Below, one piece after another: positions 17,012 to 25,453 of a stretch of 48,744 bases of DNA. A program made the position numbers and the translations under genes. Position 1 is the stretch's first letter; every line of letters begins with the position of its first letter. The notes beneath the pieces were generated by a model. It worked only from the letters and a program-made list of their open reading frames with translations. It was not told where the DNA came from and did not search any database. The stretch is from Streptomyces sp. Ru73 (lineage in GTDB: Bacteria; Actinomycetota; Actinomycetes; Streptomycetales; Streptomycetaceae), in assembly GCF_002920575.1 (NCBI RefSeq), contig NZ_PQSQ01000063.1, positions 1-48,744 on the forward strand. The letters run 5' to 3'.

Positions 17012-17050
17012 TAAGCGCATGCTTACGATGAGATGGTTCAACTTTTGAAC
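17012..17050. promoter_or_regulatory. Two adjacent operator-like palindromes before the thioesterase gene
   Basis: TAAGC-GCAT-GCTTA (17012-17025) is followed by GTTCAA-CTT-TTGAAC (17036-17050), the latter inside a longer imperfect GATG...CATC frame. Both sit in the divergent region between permease and thioesterase. Palindromes of these types are typical of TetR- and MarR-family operators; no such regulator gene is adjacent. Confidence 0.45.
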
Positions 17051-17110
17051 GCATCAGTTCCGAGCATGTGCGGCCGCGCCCGGCCGCACCGCAGCACCAG
17101 GAGTACGACC

Positions 17111-17587
17111 GTGAGCGACGCCGTTCCGTATACCGCCGAGACCCTTCCGTACGGCGAGCTGGTCCCCGTCACGGTCCACTTCGACGACCTCGACGCGCTC
17201 GGCATGCTGCACAACTCGCGGTTCCCGCTGCTCGTCGAGCGCGCCTGGGGCGCTTACTGGCACGGCCACGGCTTCGGCTTCGCGGGCGACTGGGCGTCCG
17301 CCGGCGACATGGCCAACGTGATCAAGGAGATGCGCGTCTCCTACGAGGCGCCGATCACCCGCCCCGGCACGTACGCCGCCCACCTGTGGGTCGAGAAGCT
17401 GGGCCGCACGAGCCTCACCTACGGCTTCCGGGTCTGCTCGGCGGACGGCGCGACCACGTACGCGCAGGGGCACCGCGTCCTCGTGCGCGTCGACGCGCAG
17501 ACCCTCCGTCCCACGCCGTGGACCGACGAGGCCCGCGCGATAGCCCGCAAGCTGGCCCGCCCGGAGGCCCTGCCGGACGCGAGCTGA
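17111..17587 (+). CDS. Hotdog-fold acyl-CoA thioesterase (4HBT type)
   Basis: A 158-residue single-hotdog protein. VTVHFDDLDALGMLHNSRFPLLVERAW is the 4-hydroxybenzoyl-CoA thioesterase-type signature with the catalytic Asp, followed by the long central helix and a C-terminal beta-sheet. These enzymes hydrolyse acyl-CoA or aryl-CoA thioesters in the cytoplasm; the acyl group is not predictable. The GTG start has CAGGAG seven bases upstream. A longer in-frame start at 17033 would begin inside the palindrome pair and is rejected. Inducible control is suggested by the two upstream palindromes. Confidence 0.88.
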   Translation: MSDAVPYTAETLPYGELVPVTVHFDDLDALGMLHNSRFPLLVERAWGAYWHGHGFGFAGDWASAGDMANVIKEMRVSYEAPITRPGTYAAHLWVEKLGRTSLTYGFRVCSADGATTYAQGHRVLVRVDAQTLRPTPWTDEARAIARKLARPEALPDAS

Positions 17588-17760
17588 GCCGAGCTCACGC
17601 GGGCGCGGCCACGGTCCCGAAAGAGCGGCGCGCCGCCGACCGCAGTCCCGGGTGCGGCGCGCCGCCGACCGCGGCCCCAGGAGCGGCGCGCGCCGGCTGC
17701 GGGCCCCGGAGCGGAGCGCCACCCGCCGCCCGTCACCCAGCGTCCGTCACGAGCCGTCCG

Positions 17761-18978
17761 TCATGACCCCTTCAGGTCGAACGTGGCCGAGCTGACCGAC
17801 GCGCGGCGTTCCGGTACGCGGAGTACCCCGGCGCCCAGTACCAGGCCCAGCGCCAGCGTCGTGACCAGCGCGAACGAGACGGTCAGCGAGGTGGCCTGGG
17901 CGATCGAGCCGATCGCGGAGGGCGCGATCAGGCCCGAGGTGTACGTGATCGTCGCGACGCCCGCGATGGCCTGGCTCGGCGCCGGGCCGCTGCGGCCCGC
18001 CGCGGCGAACGCCAGCGGCACGACCACCGCGATGCCCAGACCGATCAGCGCGAAGCCCGCCACCGCCATCGCCGGGTGCTGCGCCGTGACGATCAGCAGC
18101 CCGCCCGCCGTGGCGAGCACGCCGCCCGCCCGGACCGTGCGCACGGGGCCGAAGCGGGCCACCACGTGGTCGCCCGCCAGCCGGGCCGCCGCCATCGTGC
18201 ACGCGAACGCGGTCGTGGAGCCGGCCGCGAGCCCCGCCGACGTGCCCAGCACGTCCCGCAGGTACACCGCCGACCAGTCCAGGCTGGCCCCCTCGGCGAA
18301 CACCGCGCAGAATCCGACGGCCCCGATGACCAGCGCGGACTTCGGCGGCAGCGCGAACCGCGGCGGCGGGTGCTCGTTCGGGGTGCTGCGCAGGTCCAGT
18401 ACGCCCTGGCAGAAGACCGCGCCCAGGACGGTCAGCGCGCCGGCCGCGAGGGCGAGGTGCAGCCGGGCGTCGGAGCCGGCGTGCGCGGCGAACGTGCCGG
18501 CGGCCGAGCCCAGCAGTGCGCCCACGCTCCACATGCCGTGCAGCCCGGACATGATCGGCTTGTCGAGGCGCTGCTCGACCTCGACGCCCAGGGCGTTCAT
18601 CGCCACGTCCGACATACCGGCGCTGGCCCCGTAGACGAGCAGGGCGCCGCACAGCGCATAGAGGTTCGGCGCGAGTGCGGGCAGGACGAGGGACAGCGTC
18701 CACAGCGCCAGAAGGCCGCGCAGCGCCGTACGGGAGCCGAAGCGGTGGCTCACGCGGCCGGCCAGCGGCATCGCCAGGGACGCACCGATCGCCGGGAAGG
18801 CGAGCGCGAGGCCGAGCTGCCCGGCAGTGGCCCCGGTGTGCTCCTGGATCCACGGGACGCGGGTGGCGAAGTTGCCGGTCACCGCGCCGTGTACGAGGAA
18901 GACCAGCGCCACCGACCAGCGCGCGCGGCGCAGTTGGGGCGCGGGGAGTGCCGTGCCGGAACCACCGTTGACGGGCAT
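17761..18978 (-). CDS. MFS transporter (YbjJ/FucP-like fold)
   Basis: A 405-residue, 12-helix major facilitator protein. The loop between helices 2 and 3 (LAGRVSHRFGSRTALR) and helix 4-5 segment (ASAGMSDVAMNALGVEVEQRLDKPIMSGLHGMWSVGALLG) resemble the YbjJ-like branch, in which NALGVEVE..L..P.M..LH is conserved. The substrate is unknown, but pairing with a divergent ROK regulator suggests a sugar or sugar-like compound. The start ATG gives a short polar N-terminus; the 86-base gap to the ROK gene is the shared promoter region. Confidence 0.85.
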   Translation of the reverse strand: MPVNGGSGTALPAPQLRRARWSVALVFLVHGAVTGNFATRVPWIQEHTGATAGQLGLALAFPAIGASLAMPLAGRVSHRFGSRTALRGLLALWTLSLVLPALAPNLYALCGALLVYGASAGMSDVAMNALGVEVEQRLDKPIMSGLHGMWSVGALLGSAAGTFAAHAGSDARLHLALAAGALTVLGAVFCQGVLDLRSTPNEHPPPRFALPPKSALVIGAVGFCAVFAEGASLDWSAVYLRDVLGTSAGLAAGSTTAFACTMAAARLAGDHVVARFGPVRTVRAGGVLATAGGLLIVTAQHPAMAVAGFALIGLGIAVVVPLAFAAAGRSGPAPSQAIAGVATITYTSGLIAPSAIGSIAQATSLTVSFALVTTLALGLVLGAGVLRVPERRASVSSATFDLKGS

Positions 18979-19064
18979 GGCGGTAAAACTATCAGGGTCC
19001 CTGCCTATTAACCGCCGATTATTTCGCGGGATGTTCGGCCCGGACGGTCTGGAAGGATTCCGCC
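18979..19064. promoter_or_regulatory. Divergent promoter region between MFS and ROK genes
   Basis: An unusually AT-rich patch (about 19004-19026, TATTAACCGCCGATTATT) stands out in this GC-rich context and is roughly palindromic (TTAA...TAAT). It probably holds the ROK operator. The exact promoter elements are not clear. Confidence 0.35.
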
Positions 19065-20399
19065 ATGCCTGACACCACCGCGCGCCCCGGCCGCACGGCG
19101 CCGCACGCCGCGCCACGGGCCCGGTCCCGTACCGCGTCGCCGCGCACCGCACGGGCCATCAACGACCGTCTCGCGCTCCAGCTCCTCGAAGCCGACGGGC
19201 CGCTGACGGCGCATCAGCTCAAGGAGCGGACGGGGCTGTCCCGGCCCACGGTGGCCGACCTCGTCGAGCGGCTGCGCGCCGCCGGGCTCATCGCGGTCGT
19301 CGGCGAGGCGGGCGCCGACCGCCGCGGCCCCAACGCCCGGCTCTACGGCATCGTCGCGGGCCGGGCCCACCTCGCCGGCATCGACGTCCGCACGCACGGC
19401 GTCACCGTCGCGGTCGCCGATCTGCTCGGGGCCGTCCGCGCCGAGGAGTCCGTGCCGGTCGCCGAGGACGCCGCACCCGAGGAGGCCGTGGCCGGCGCGT
19501 ACGCCGCGCTGGACCGGGCGCTGGAGCGGGCCGGCGGCGTCCGGCCGCACACCGTCGCGGTCGGCGCGCCCGGCCTCGTCGACCCCGCGACGGGCCGCCT
19601 GACCGGCACCGGAACGCTGCCGTCCTGGCACGGCGCGCTGGTCGCCGGGCTGCGCGGCCGGCTCGACGCACCGCTGCTCCTGGAGAACGAGGTGAACCTC
19701 GCCGCCATCGCCGAACGGCGGGACGGCGCGGCCCGGGACCGCGACACCTTCGTCCTGCTCTGGCTCGGGCACGGGGTGGGCGCAGCGGTCGTCCTGGACG
19801 GCCGGCTGCGCCGCGGTGCCTCCGGCGGCACCGGCGAGATCGGCTTCCTGCCCGTGCCCGGCACACCGGCCCTGCCCAGCGCCACCGGCTGCGACGGCGG
19901 CTTCCACTCGCTGGCCGCCTCCGGCGCGATCGCGGCGCTCGCGGGGGAGCACGGGCTCACGGGGGAGCGCGGCCCTACGGGGGAGTACGGGCTTACACGG
20001 GAGTACGGGCCCGCCGCCGCGCCGGGCGGCACCGCCGCCGACACCGGCCCGGACGCGGACGCCCCCGCCGCCGAACGCATCGTGCGCGCCGCGGTAGCCG
20101 CCGGATCCTCCGCAGCGGCGGACTTCCTCGACGCGCTGGCGCAGCGGATCGCCGTGGGCGTGGCCGCGGTGACCGCCGTGCTCGACCCCGGCTGCGTCGT
20201 GCTCGGCGGCGAGATCGGCCGGGCCGGCGGCGCGGCGCTCGCCACGCGGGTGGCCGACCGGGCCGCCGCGATGTCACCGCTGCACACCGAGGTGCGCGCC
20301 GGCACGGTCGGCGGCCGGGCCGTGCTCCGCGGCGCCGTGCTCGCCGCCAAGGACGCCGCGCAGGACGACCTCTTCGGCCCCGAGCGCGCGGCTCTCTGA
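19065..20399 (+). CDS. ROK-family transcriptional regulator with repeat insertion
   Basis: A 444-residue protein: winged helix (about residues 25-85, LLEADGPLTAHQLKERTGLSRPTVADLVERL) followed by a ROK sugar-kinase-like domain (AGIDVRTHGVTVAV; GAPGLVDPATGRL; LENEVNLAAIAERRDG; GTGEIGFLPV). It probably represses the divergent MFS gene in response to a sugar. Two oddities are visible. The usual ROK zinc motif (CGxxGCxE) is degraded to TGCDGGFHSLA with one Cys, and immediately after it sits a four-fold 6-residue tandem repeat. Both suggest a domain that has drifted from sugar phosphorylation. A dCxD-type catalytic Asp is not obvious. Confidence 0.85.
   Translation: MPDTTARPGRTAPHAAPRARSRTASPRTARAINDRLALQLLEADGPLTAHQLKERTGLSRPTVADLVERLRAAGLIAVVGEAGADRRGPNARLYGIVAGRAHLAGIDVRTHGVTVAVADLLGAVRAEESVPVAEDAAPEEAVAGAYAALDRALERAGGVRPHTVAVGAPGLVDPATGRLTGTGTLPSWHGALVAGLRGRLDAPLLLENEVNLAAIAERRDGAARDRDTFVLLWLGHGVGAAVVLDGRLRRGASGGTGEIGFLPVPGTPALPSATGCDGGFHSLAASGAIAALAGEHGLTGERGPTGEYGLTREYGPAAAPGGTAADTGPDADAPAAERIVRAAVAAGSSAAADFLDALAQRIAVGVAAVTAVLDPGCVVLGGEIGRAGGAALATRVADRAAAMSPLHTEVRAGTVGGRAVLRGAVLAAKDAAQDDLFGPERAAL
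19943..20014 (+). repeat. Four tandem 18-bp units inside the ROK gene
   Basis: Units start at 19943, 19961, 19979 and 19997, based on GGGGGAGYRCGGGCYYAC; the last unit is more diverged. In the ROK frame they encode the hexapeptides GEHGLT, GERGPT, GEYGLT and REYGPA. Copy number could vary by slippage without shifting the frame. Confidence 0.85.
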
Positions 20400-20446
20400 G
20401 GGGGCGCCCGGTCCCGGCAGCCGGACGCCTGCGGCAGCCCGGCCCC

Positions 20447-21259
20447 TCACCCGCCCGCGTTGTCCCCGGACCCCACCACCCGCAGCCCCGGTACGTGCCC
20501 GCCGCGCTCGGCCAGGAAATCCGCGTAGCGGATCTTGCCGACCGCGTGGTCCGGGGTGAGGTTCCCGCCCGCGCGCAGCGCCCGGTACGTCGCGCCCGGC
20601 AGCATCATCGGCAGCACGGCGCGGCGGCGCTCGCCCGCGCGCAGGGTGAGGCCGATCAGCTCGCGGGCCCCCAGCACCTCGGGGCCGCCCATCTCCGGGA
20701 CCTGCCCGGCCGGCTCCCCGTACGCCAGCTCCACCAGCCGCGCGCCCACCTCGCGGACGTCGACGGGCTGGATGCGCACGCCCGCCGGGGCCGGCAGCAC
20801 GGGCGACCGCGCGCCGGCCTTCACCATCCGCAGCACCAGGTCGTGGAACTGGGTCGTGCGCAGCACCGTCCACGGCACGTCCGACTCCGCCAGCAGCCGC
20901 TCGACCTCCCGCTTGGTGCGGTAGTAGCGCAGGGGCACCCGGTCCACGCCGACGATGGAGATATACACCAGATGCCGTACGCCCGCCGTCCGCGCCGCGT
21001 CCACCAACTGTCCTGCCGAATCCAGGTCGCCCCCGGACGGCGTCGAGGCGCAGTGCACGATCACCTCGGCCCCGGCCGTCGCGTCCGCCAGGCCGACCCC
21101 GTTCCGCAGGTCGACGGCGTACGAGCGCAGCCTGGGGTGTTCCGTGCGGGTGTGCGGCCGGCGGCTGAGCACCCGCACGGTGTGCCCGTCGGCCAGCAGC
21201 CGGTCCACCACGACCCGCCCCAGGGTCCCCGTGCCGCCGGTCACCAGAAACGTCGTCAT
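20447..21259 (-). CDS. NAD(P)H-binding atypical SDR (NmrA-like)
   Basis: A 270-residue protein with an N-terminal Rossmann motif TTFLVTGGTGTLGRVVVDRLL and an NADP-type Arg-rich turn (LSRRPHTR). YISIVGVDRVPLRYYRTKREVERLL carries the SDR Y-x-x-x-K pair in atypical form. The C-terminal part ends in a segment seen in NmrA/SDR_a5-type quinone-reductase-like proteins. It may reduce a quinone-like substrate or act as a redox sensor; no partner gene is adjacent. The ATG has GGAG upstream on the minus strand. It is divergent from the riboflavin operon. Confidence 0.85.
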   Translation of the reverse strand: MTTFLVTGGTGTLGRVVVDRLLADGHTVRVLSRRPHTRTEHPRLRSYAVDLRNGVGLADATAGAEVIVHCASTPSGGDLDSAGQLVDAARTAGVRHLVYISIVGVDRVPLRYYRTKREVERLLAESDVPWTVLRTTQFHDLVLRMVKAGARSPVLPAPAGVRIQPVDVREVGARLVELAYGEPAGQVPEMGGPEVLGARELIGLTLRAGERRRAVLPMMLPGATYRALRAGGNLTPDHAVGKIRYADFLAERGGHVPGLRVVGSGDNAGG

Positions 21260-21468
21260 CGCCCGCTCCTCCCGGAGAAAACGCCTCTCCTGCCATCCGA
21301 CCGCGCCGGACGCGGCCTGTCATCCGTAAGAACTCCCCCGGAACGCGCGGGGAACTCCGGCCGTCCGGTGCGTACCCGGACCGCCACGCAGTGTGAGTCA
21401 GCCCACAGGGCTGCGCCCGCATGGCAGACGATCAGACGTGGCAGACTGGAGGGGTACTGACATACGCA

Positions 21469-21595
21469 GCGCACTCCGGGGTCGGTGAAAGTCCGAACCG
21501 GCGGTTACAGTCCGCGACCCGTCCGCAGCCAGCGGCCGGTTGAGCAGGTGAAATTCCTGCACCGACGGTTAAAGTCCGGATGGGAGGCAGTGCGC
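21469..21595 (+). ncRNA. FMN riboswitch (RFN element)
   Basis: The conserved RFN core is present in order: GGGTCGGTGAAAGTCCGAAC, then CGGCGGTTACAGTCCGCGACC, a variable arm, TGAGCAGGTGAAATTCCTGC, and ACCGACGGTTAAAGTCCGG before the closing GGGAGGCAG. The outer P1 helix is GCGCACT (21469-21475) with AGTGCGC (21589-21595). FMN binding lowers expression of the genes downstream. The gene-free stretch from 21260 to 21468 should hold the promoter; I see a TGGCAGAC direct repeat there (21422 and 21439) but no clear -35/-10. Confidence 0.97.
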
Positions 21596-21631
21596 GGCGG
21601 GCGAGCAGCATCAGTACGCCGCCGCCGGCGG

Positions 21632-21711
21632 TCCCGTCCACGACGGTCGGGATTTCTCCTTCCGGCCCCGGCGACCGTGCTGTTCCGTACCGCTTCTGTC
21701 GCTCGCGACAG
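21632..21711 (+). promoter_or_regulatory. Possible expression platform of the FMN riboswitch
   Basis: Between the aptamer and ribD, TCCCG (21632-21636) can pair with CGGGA (21648-21652) just before a TTT, with a CCGTC/GACGG inner alternative. A second hairpin, CTGTCG/CGACAG with a CTCG tetraloop, lies at 21696-21711. These could form the terminator or alternative fold; the assignment is tentative. Confidence 0.35.
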
Positions 21712-21747
21712 CCCCGGAGTCCGTGCCTGAAGAGGCAGGAGGACCCG

Positions 21748-22857
21748 GTGGCCGCCACAGCCCCCGCCGAGATCACGGCAATGCGCCGAGCCATCGAGCT
21801 CGCTGCGCGCGGCCTCGGGCACACCAGTCCCAACCCCGTGGTCGGCTGCGTCGTCCTCGACGCGCACGGCGCCGTCGCGGGCGAGGGCTGGCACCAGCGG
21901 GCCGGCGGCCCGCACGCCGAGATCCACGCCCTGCGCGCGGCCGGCGAGCGAGCCCGCGGCGGCACCGCGCTGGTCACCCTGGAGCCCTGCAACCACACAG
22001 GGCGTACCGGCCCCTGCTCCCAGGCGCTCATCGACGCCGGCATCGCCCGCGTCGTCTACGCCGTACCGGACCCCAACCCGGCCGCGACCGGCGGCGCCGT
22101 CACGCTCCGCGCGGCCGGCGTCGACGTCGAGGGCGGGCTGCTGGTCGACGAGGCCGCCGCCGGGAACGAGGCCTGGCTGACCTCCGTACTGCGCCGCCGC
22201 CCCTTCGTGCTGTGGAAGTACGCCGCCACCCTGGACGGCCGGATCGCCGCCGCCGACGGCACCAGCCGCTGGATCACCTCCGCGCAGTCCCGCGCCGACG
22301 TGCACCGGCTGCGCGCCGAGGCCGACGCGGTCATCGTCGGCTCCGGCACGGCACGCGCCGACGACCCGCAGCTCGCCGTCCGGCTGCCGGACACCGAGGT
22401 CACCCAGCCGCTTCGGGTCGTCGTCGACTCCGCCGCGACGGCCGTGAAGCCCGGCGCCCGGATTTTGGACGGCACGGCCCCGACCCTGATCGCGGTCGCC
22501 GAGGACGCCGACGCCGCCCACCTCGACGGGCTCGCGCCCCTCGTCCGGCTGCCCCGCGCGGCCGGCGGCCGGGGCCTGGACGTCACCGCGCTGCTCGGCG
22601 CGCTGTACGACCGCGGCGTGCGGTCCGTCCTCCTGGAGGGCGGCCCGACCCTGGCCGGGTCCTTCGTCGCGGCCCGCGCCGTCGACAAGGTCGTCGGCTA
22701 CCTCGCCCCCGCGCTGCTCGGCGCCGGCCCGGCCGCGCTGGGCGACGCCGGAATCTCCACCATCACCAAGGCGTTGCGCCTCGACGTGACCGACACCGAA
22801 CGGCTCGGCCCCGACCTGCGCATCACCGCCACGCCCGCCCTCCACGAGGAGAACTGA
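21748..22857 (+). CDS. ribD: Bifunctional diaminohydroxyphosphoribosylaminopyrimidine deaminase / reductase
   Basis: A 369-residue two-domain enzyme of riboflavin synthesis. The deaminase domain (about residues 1-145) has the zinc motif GGPHAEIHAL plus TLEPCNHTGRTGPCS. The reductase domain follows (KYAATLDGRIAAADGTSRWIT; VRSVLLEGGPTLAGSF), with NADPH-binding features. It deaminates and then reduces the pyrimidine made from GTP. GTG is preceded by AGGAGG five bases upstream. It is the first gene behind the FMN riboswitch, and ribE starts one base after its stop codon. Confidence 0.96.
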   Translation: MAATAPAEITAMRRAIELAARGLGHTSPNPVVGCVVLDAHGAVAGEGWHQRAGGPHAEIHALRAAGERARGGTALVTLEPCNHTGRTGPCSQALIDAGIARVVYAVPDPNPAATGGAVTLRAAGVDVEGGLLVDEAAAGNEAWLTSVLRRRPFVLWKYAATLDGRIAAADGTSRWITSAQSRADVHRLRAEADAVIVGSGTARADDPQLAVRLPDTEVTQPLRVVVDSAATAVKPGARILDGTAPTLIAVAEDADAAHLDGLAPLVRLPRAAGGRGLDVTALLGALYDRGVRSVLLEGGPTLAGSFVAARAVDKVVGYLAPALLGAGPAALGDAGISTITKALRLDVTDTERLGPDLRITATPALHEEN

Positions 22858-22858
22858 A

Positions 22859-23467
22859 GTGTTCACCGGAATCGTCGAAGAACTGGGTGAGGTCGTCGCC
22901 GTCGAGGACCTCGGCGACGCCTCCCGCTTCCGGCTGCGCGGCCCCGTCGTCACGGAGGACGCCAAGCACGGCGATTCCATCGCCGTCAACGGCGTCTGTC
23001 TGACCGTCGTGGAGACCGCGGACGGCGAGTTCACCGCCGACGTCATGGCCGAGACGCTGAAGCGGTCCAGCCTCGGCGCGCTGGAGAAGGGCTCCCGCGT
23101 CAACCTGGAGCGCCCGATGGCGCTCGGCGGGCGGCTCGGCGGCCACCTCGTCCAGGGCCACGTCGACGGCACCGGCACCATCGCCGAGCGCTCCCCCGGC
23201 GAGCACTGGGAGATCGTGAAGGTCGCCCTGCCGGACGGACTTGCCCGGTACGTCGTCGAGAAGGGCTCCATCGCCGTCGACGGCGTCTCGCTCACCGTCG
23301 TCGAGGCCGGGGACGACTACTTCACCATCAGCCTCATCCCCACCACCCTCGACCTCACCACCCTCGGCATCAAGAAGGTCGGCGACCCGGTCAACCTGGA
23401 GGTCGACGTCCTCGCCAAGTACGTCGAGCGGCTGCTCGGCAAGGACACCGACGGAGGCGCGCGATGA
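22859..23467 (+). CDS. ribE: Riboflavin synthase alpha chain
   Basis: A 202-residue protein made of two similar beta-barrel halves: MFTGIVEELGEV opens the first, and paired SIAVNGVCLTVV and SIAVDGVSLTVVEAGDDYF segments mark the repeated lumazine-binding domains. It dismutates two 6,7-dimethyl-8-ribityllumazine molecules to riboflavin and a pyrimidine. The GTG start follows the ribD stop by one base and its own end overlaps ribM by four bases, so the genes are tightly coupled. The symbol follows actinobacterial usage (E. coli calls it ribC or ribE). Confidence 0.96.
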   Translation: MFTGIVEELGEVVAVEDLGDASRFRLRGPVVTEDAKHGDSIAVNGVCLTVVETADGEFTADVMAETLKRSSLGALEKGSRVNLERPMALGGRLGGHLVQGHVDGTGTIAERSPGEHWEIVKVALPDGLARYVVEKGSIAVDGVSLTVVEAGDDYFTISLIPTTLDLTTLGIKKVGDPVNLEVDVLAKYVERLLGKDTDGGAR

Positions 23468-24117
23468 CCGCACTGACCTGGCTGAACGGTGAGGCGTTCG
23501 CCGCCTTCGGGCAGCACGTCATCTGGTCCGACATGATCGGCAACACCGTCGGCCTGATCGCCCTGGCCCTCGGCTGGCGGCGCTCCATATGGACCTGGCC
23601 CGCCCAGTTCCTCTCCGGCGTCATCCTCGTCGCCGCGTACGCCTCGGCCCAGCTCAGCGGCGGGGTCGGCAAGCAGCTGCTGGTCATCGGCGTCGCCCTG
23701 TGGGGCTGGCGGCAGTGGCAGCGCGGCCGGCAGCAGGCCCAGGACGGCACGATCGCGGTCCGCTTCGCCACCTGGCGCGAGCGCGGCACGCTGCTCGCGG
23801 GCACCGCCGTCGGCACCCTCGCCGTCGGCTTCCTCTTCACCCAGGTGCCCCAGCTCTCCTGGAACCCCTGGCCCGACGCCTACATCTTCGTCGGCACGCT
23901 CGCCGCGATGGTGGCGCAGGCCCGCGGCCTCGTGGAGTTCTGGTTCGCCTGGCTGCTGGTCGACGTGGTCGGCGTCCCGCTGGCCTTCAGCAGCGGCCTG
24001 GCCTTCTCCGGCCTGGTCTACGTCGTCTACCTCGGTCTCGTCCTGTGGGGCCTGCGTGACTGGTGGCTGCGCTCCCGCACGAGCCCGCAGCCCGTCCTGG
24101 AAGGAGCGGTGGCATGA
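23464..24117 (+). CDS. ribM: PnuC-family riboflavin transporter
   Basis: A 217-residue membrane protein with about seven hydrophobic helices and the PnuC-type W-x-x-W region (ALWGWRQWQRG). PnuC proteins move vitamin-like nucleosides by facilitated diffusion. In Streptomyces davawensis the homologous gene in the same operon position (between ribE and ribAB) was shown to encode a riboflavin/roseoflavin transporter, RibM. The operon position and the upstream FMN riboswitch support the same role here. It overlaps ribE by four bases and ribAB by four bases (ATGA). Confidence 0.88.
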   Translation: MTALTWLNGEAFAAFGQHVIWSDMIGNTVGLIALALGWRRSIWTWPAQFLSGVILVAAYASAQLSGGVGKQLLVIGVALWGWRQWQRGRQQAQDGTIAVRFATWRERGTLLAGTAVGTLAVGFLFTQVPQLSWNPWPDAYIFVGTLAAMVAQARGLVEFWFAWLLVDVVGVPLAFSSGLAFSGLVYVVYLGLVLWGLRDWWLRSRTSPQPVLEGAVA

Positions 24118-25406
24118 CCGCACAGCAGAACTGGTACGAAGGCCCCGACGCGACCGACCTCACCCTCGACCCCGTCGAGCGCGCCATCGCCGACATCGCC
24201 GCGGGCCGCCCCGTCGTGGTCGTCGACGACGAGAGCCGTGAGAACGAGGGCGACCTCGTCCTCGCCGCCGAGATGGCCACGCCCGAGATCGTCGCCTTCA
24301 TGATGAGCGAGTGCCGCGGCCTGATCTGCGCCCCCATGGAGGGCGACGAGCTGGACCGGCTGGAACTCCCGCAGATGGTCCAGCACAACACCGAGTCCAT
24401 GCAGACGGCCTTCACCGTCTCCGTCGACGCCACCGGCGAGCACGGCGTCACCACTGGCATCTCCGCCGCCGACCGCGCCACCACGCTGCGCCTGCTGGCC
24501 TCCGGCGAGTCCGCGCCCGGCGACTTCGTCCGCCCGGGCCACATCTTCCCGCTGCGCGCCAAGCCCGGCGGCGTCCTGGTACGCAACGGCCACACCGAGG
24601 CCGGCGTGGACCTCGCCCGGCTCGCCGGGCTGCGCCCCGCCGCCGCCATCGTGGAGATCGCGGGCGAGGACGGCACCATGCTGCGGCTGCCCGAGCTGAT
24701 CCCGTTCGCCCGCAAGCACGGCCTGGCGATCATCTCCATCGAGGACCTCATCGCGTACCGGCGCAGTGCCGAGCCCACCGTCCGGCGCGAGGCCACGACC
24801 CGGCTGCCCACCGCCTTCGGCGACTTCACCGCGCACGGCTACCGCTCCACCGTCGACGGCGTCGAGCACGTCGCGCTGGTCGCCGGCGACCTCGGCGACG
24901 GTGAGGACGTCCTGGTCCGGGTCCACTCCGAGTGCCTGACCGGCGACATCTTCCACTCGCTGCGCTGCGACTGCGGCCCGCAGCTGCAGGAGTCGCTGCG
25001 CCGGGTCAGCGAGGCGGGCCGCGGCGTGGTGATCTACCTGCGCGGCCACGAGGGCCGGGGCATCGGGCTGCTGTCCAAGCTGCGCGCCTACGAGCTCCAG
25101 GAGCGCGGCCGGGACACCCTGGACGCCAACCTGGAGCTGGGCCTGCCCGCCGACGCGCGGGACTACGCCGCGGGCGCCCAGATCCTCACCGACCTGGGCG
25201 TGCGCTCGCTGCGCCTGATGACCAACAACCCCGAGAAGACCGCGGCCCTGGCCGGGCACGGCCTGCACATCACGGGCCGGGAGCCGATGCCGGTCCAGGC
25301 CGGCGAGCACAACCTGCGGTACCTGCGCACCAAGCGGGACCGGATGGGGCACGACCTGCCGTGGCTGGACCCGGCGGACCGCGCCTCGGCCTGCAACAGC
25401 CAGTAA
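24114..25406 (+). CDS. ribAB: Bifunctional 3,4-dihydroxy-2-butanone-4-phosphate synthase / GTP cyclohydrolase II
   Basis: A 430-residue fusion. The N-terminal half is DHBP synthase (DDESRENEGDLVLAAEM; GHIFPLRAKPGGVLVRNGHTEA). The C-terminal half is GTP cyclohydrolase II with its zinc cysteines in SECLTGDIFHSLRCDCGPQ, the HEGRGIGLLSKLRAY loop and the MTNNPEKTAAL stretch. It thus supplies both precursors of riboflavin, from ribulose 5-phosphate and GTP. AAGGAG lies eight bases before the ATG, which overlaps the ribM stop. Both active sites look intact. Confidence 0.96.
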   Translation: MTAQQNWYEGPDATDLTLDPVERAIADIAAGRPVVVVDDESRENEGDLVLAAEMATPEIVAFMMSECRGLICAPMEGDELDRLELPQMVQHNTESMQTAFTVSVDATGEHGVTTGISAADRATTLRLLASGESAPGDFVRPGHIFPLRAKPGGVLVRNGHTEAGVDLARLAGLRPAAAIVEIAGEDGTMLRLPELIPFARKHGLAIISIEDLIAYRRSAEPTVRREATTRLPTAFGDFTAHGYRSTVDGVEHVALVAGDLGDGEDVLVRVHSECLTGDIFHSLRCDCGPQLQESLRRVSEAGRGVVIYLRGHEGRGIGLLSKLRAYELQERGRDTLDANLELGLPADARDYAAGAQILTDLGVRSLRLMTNNPEKTAALAGHGLHITGREPMPVQAGEHNLRYLRTKRDRMGHDLPWLDPADRASACNSQ

Positions 25407-25453
25407 GACATCCCCGTACCCCTGATACATCAGCAAGCAGCACGAGGAGCAAC

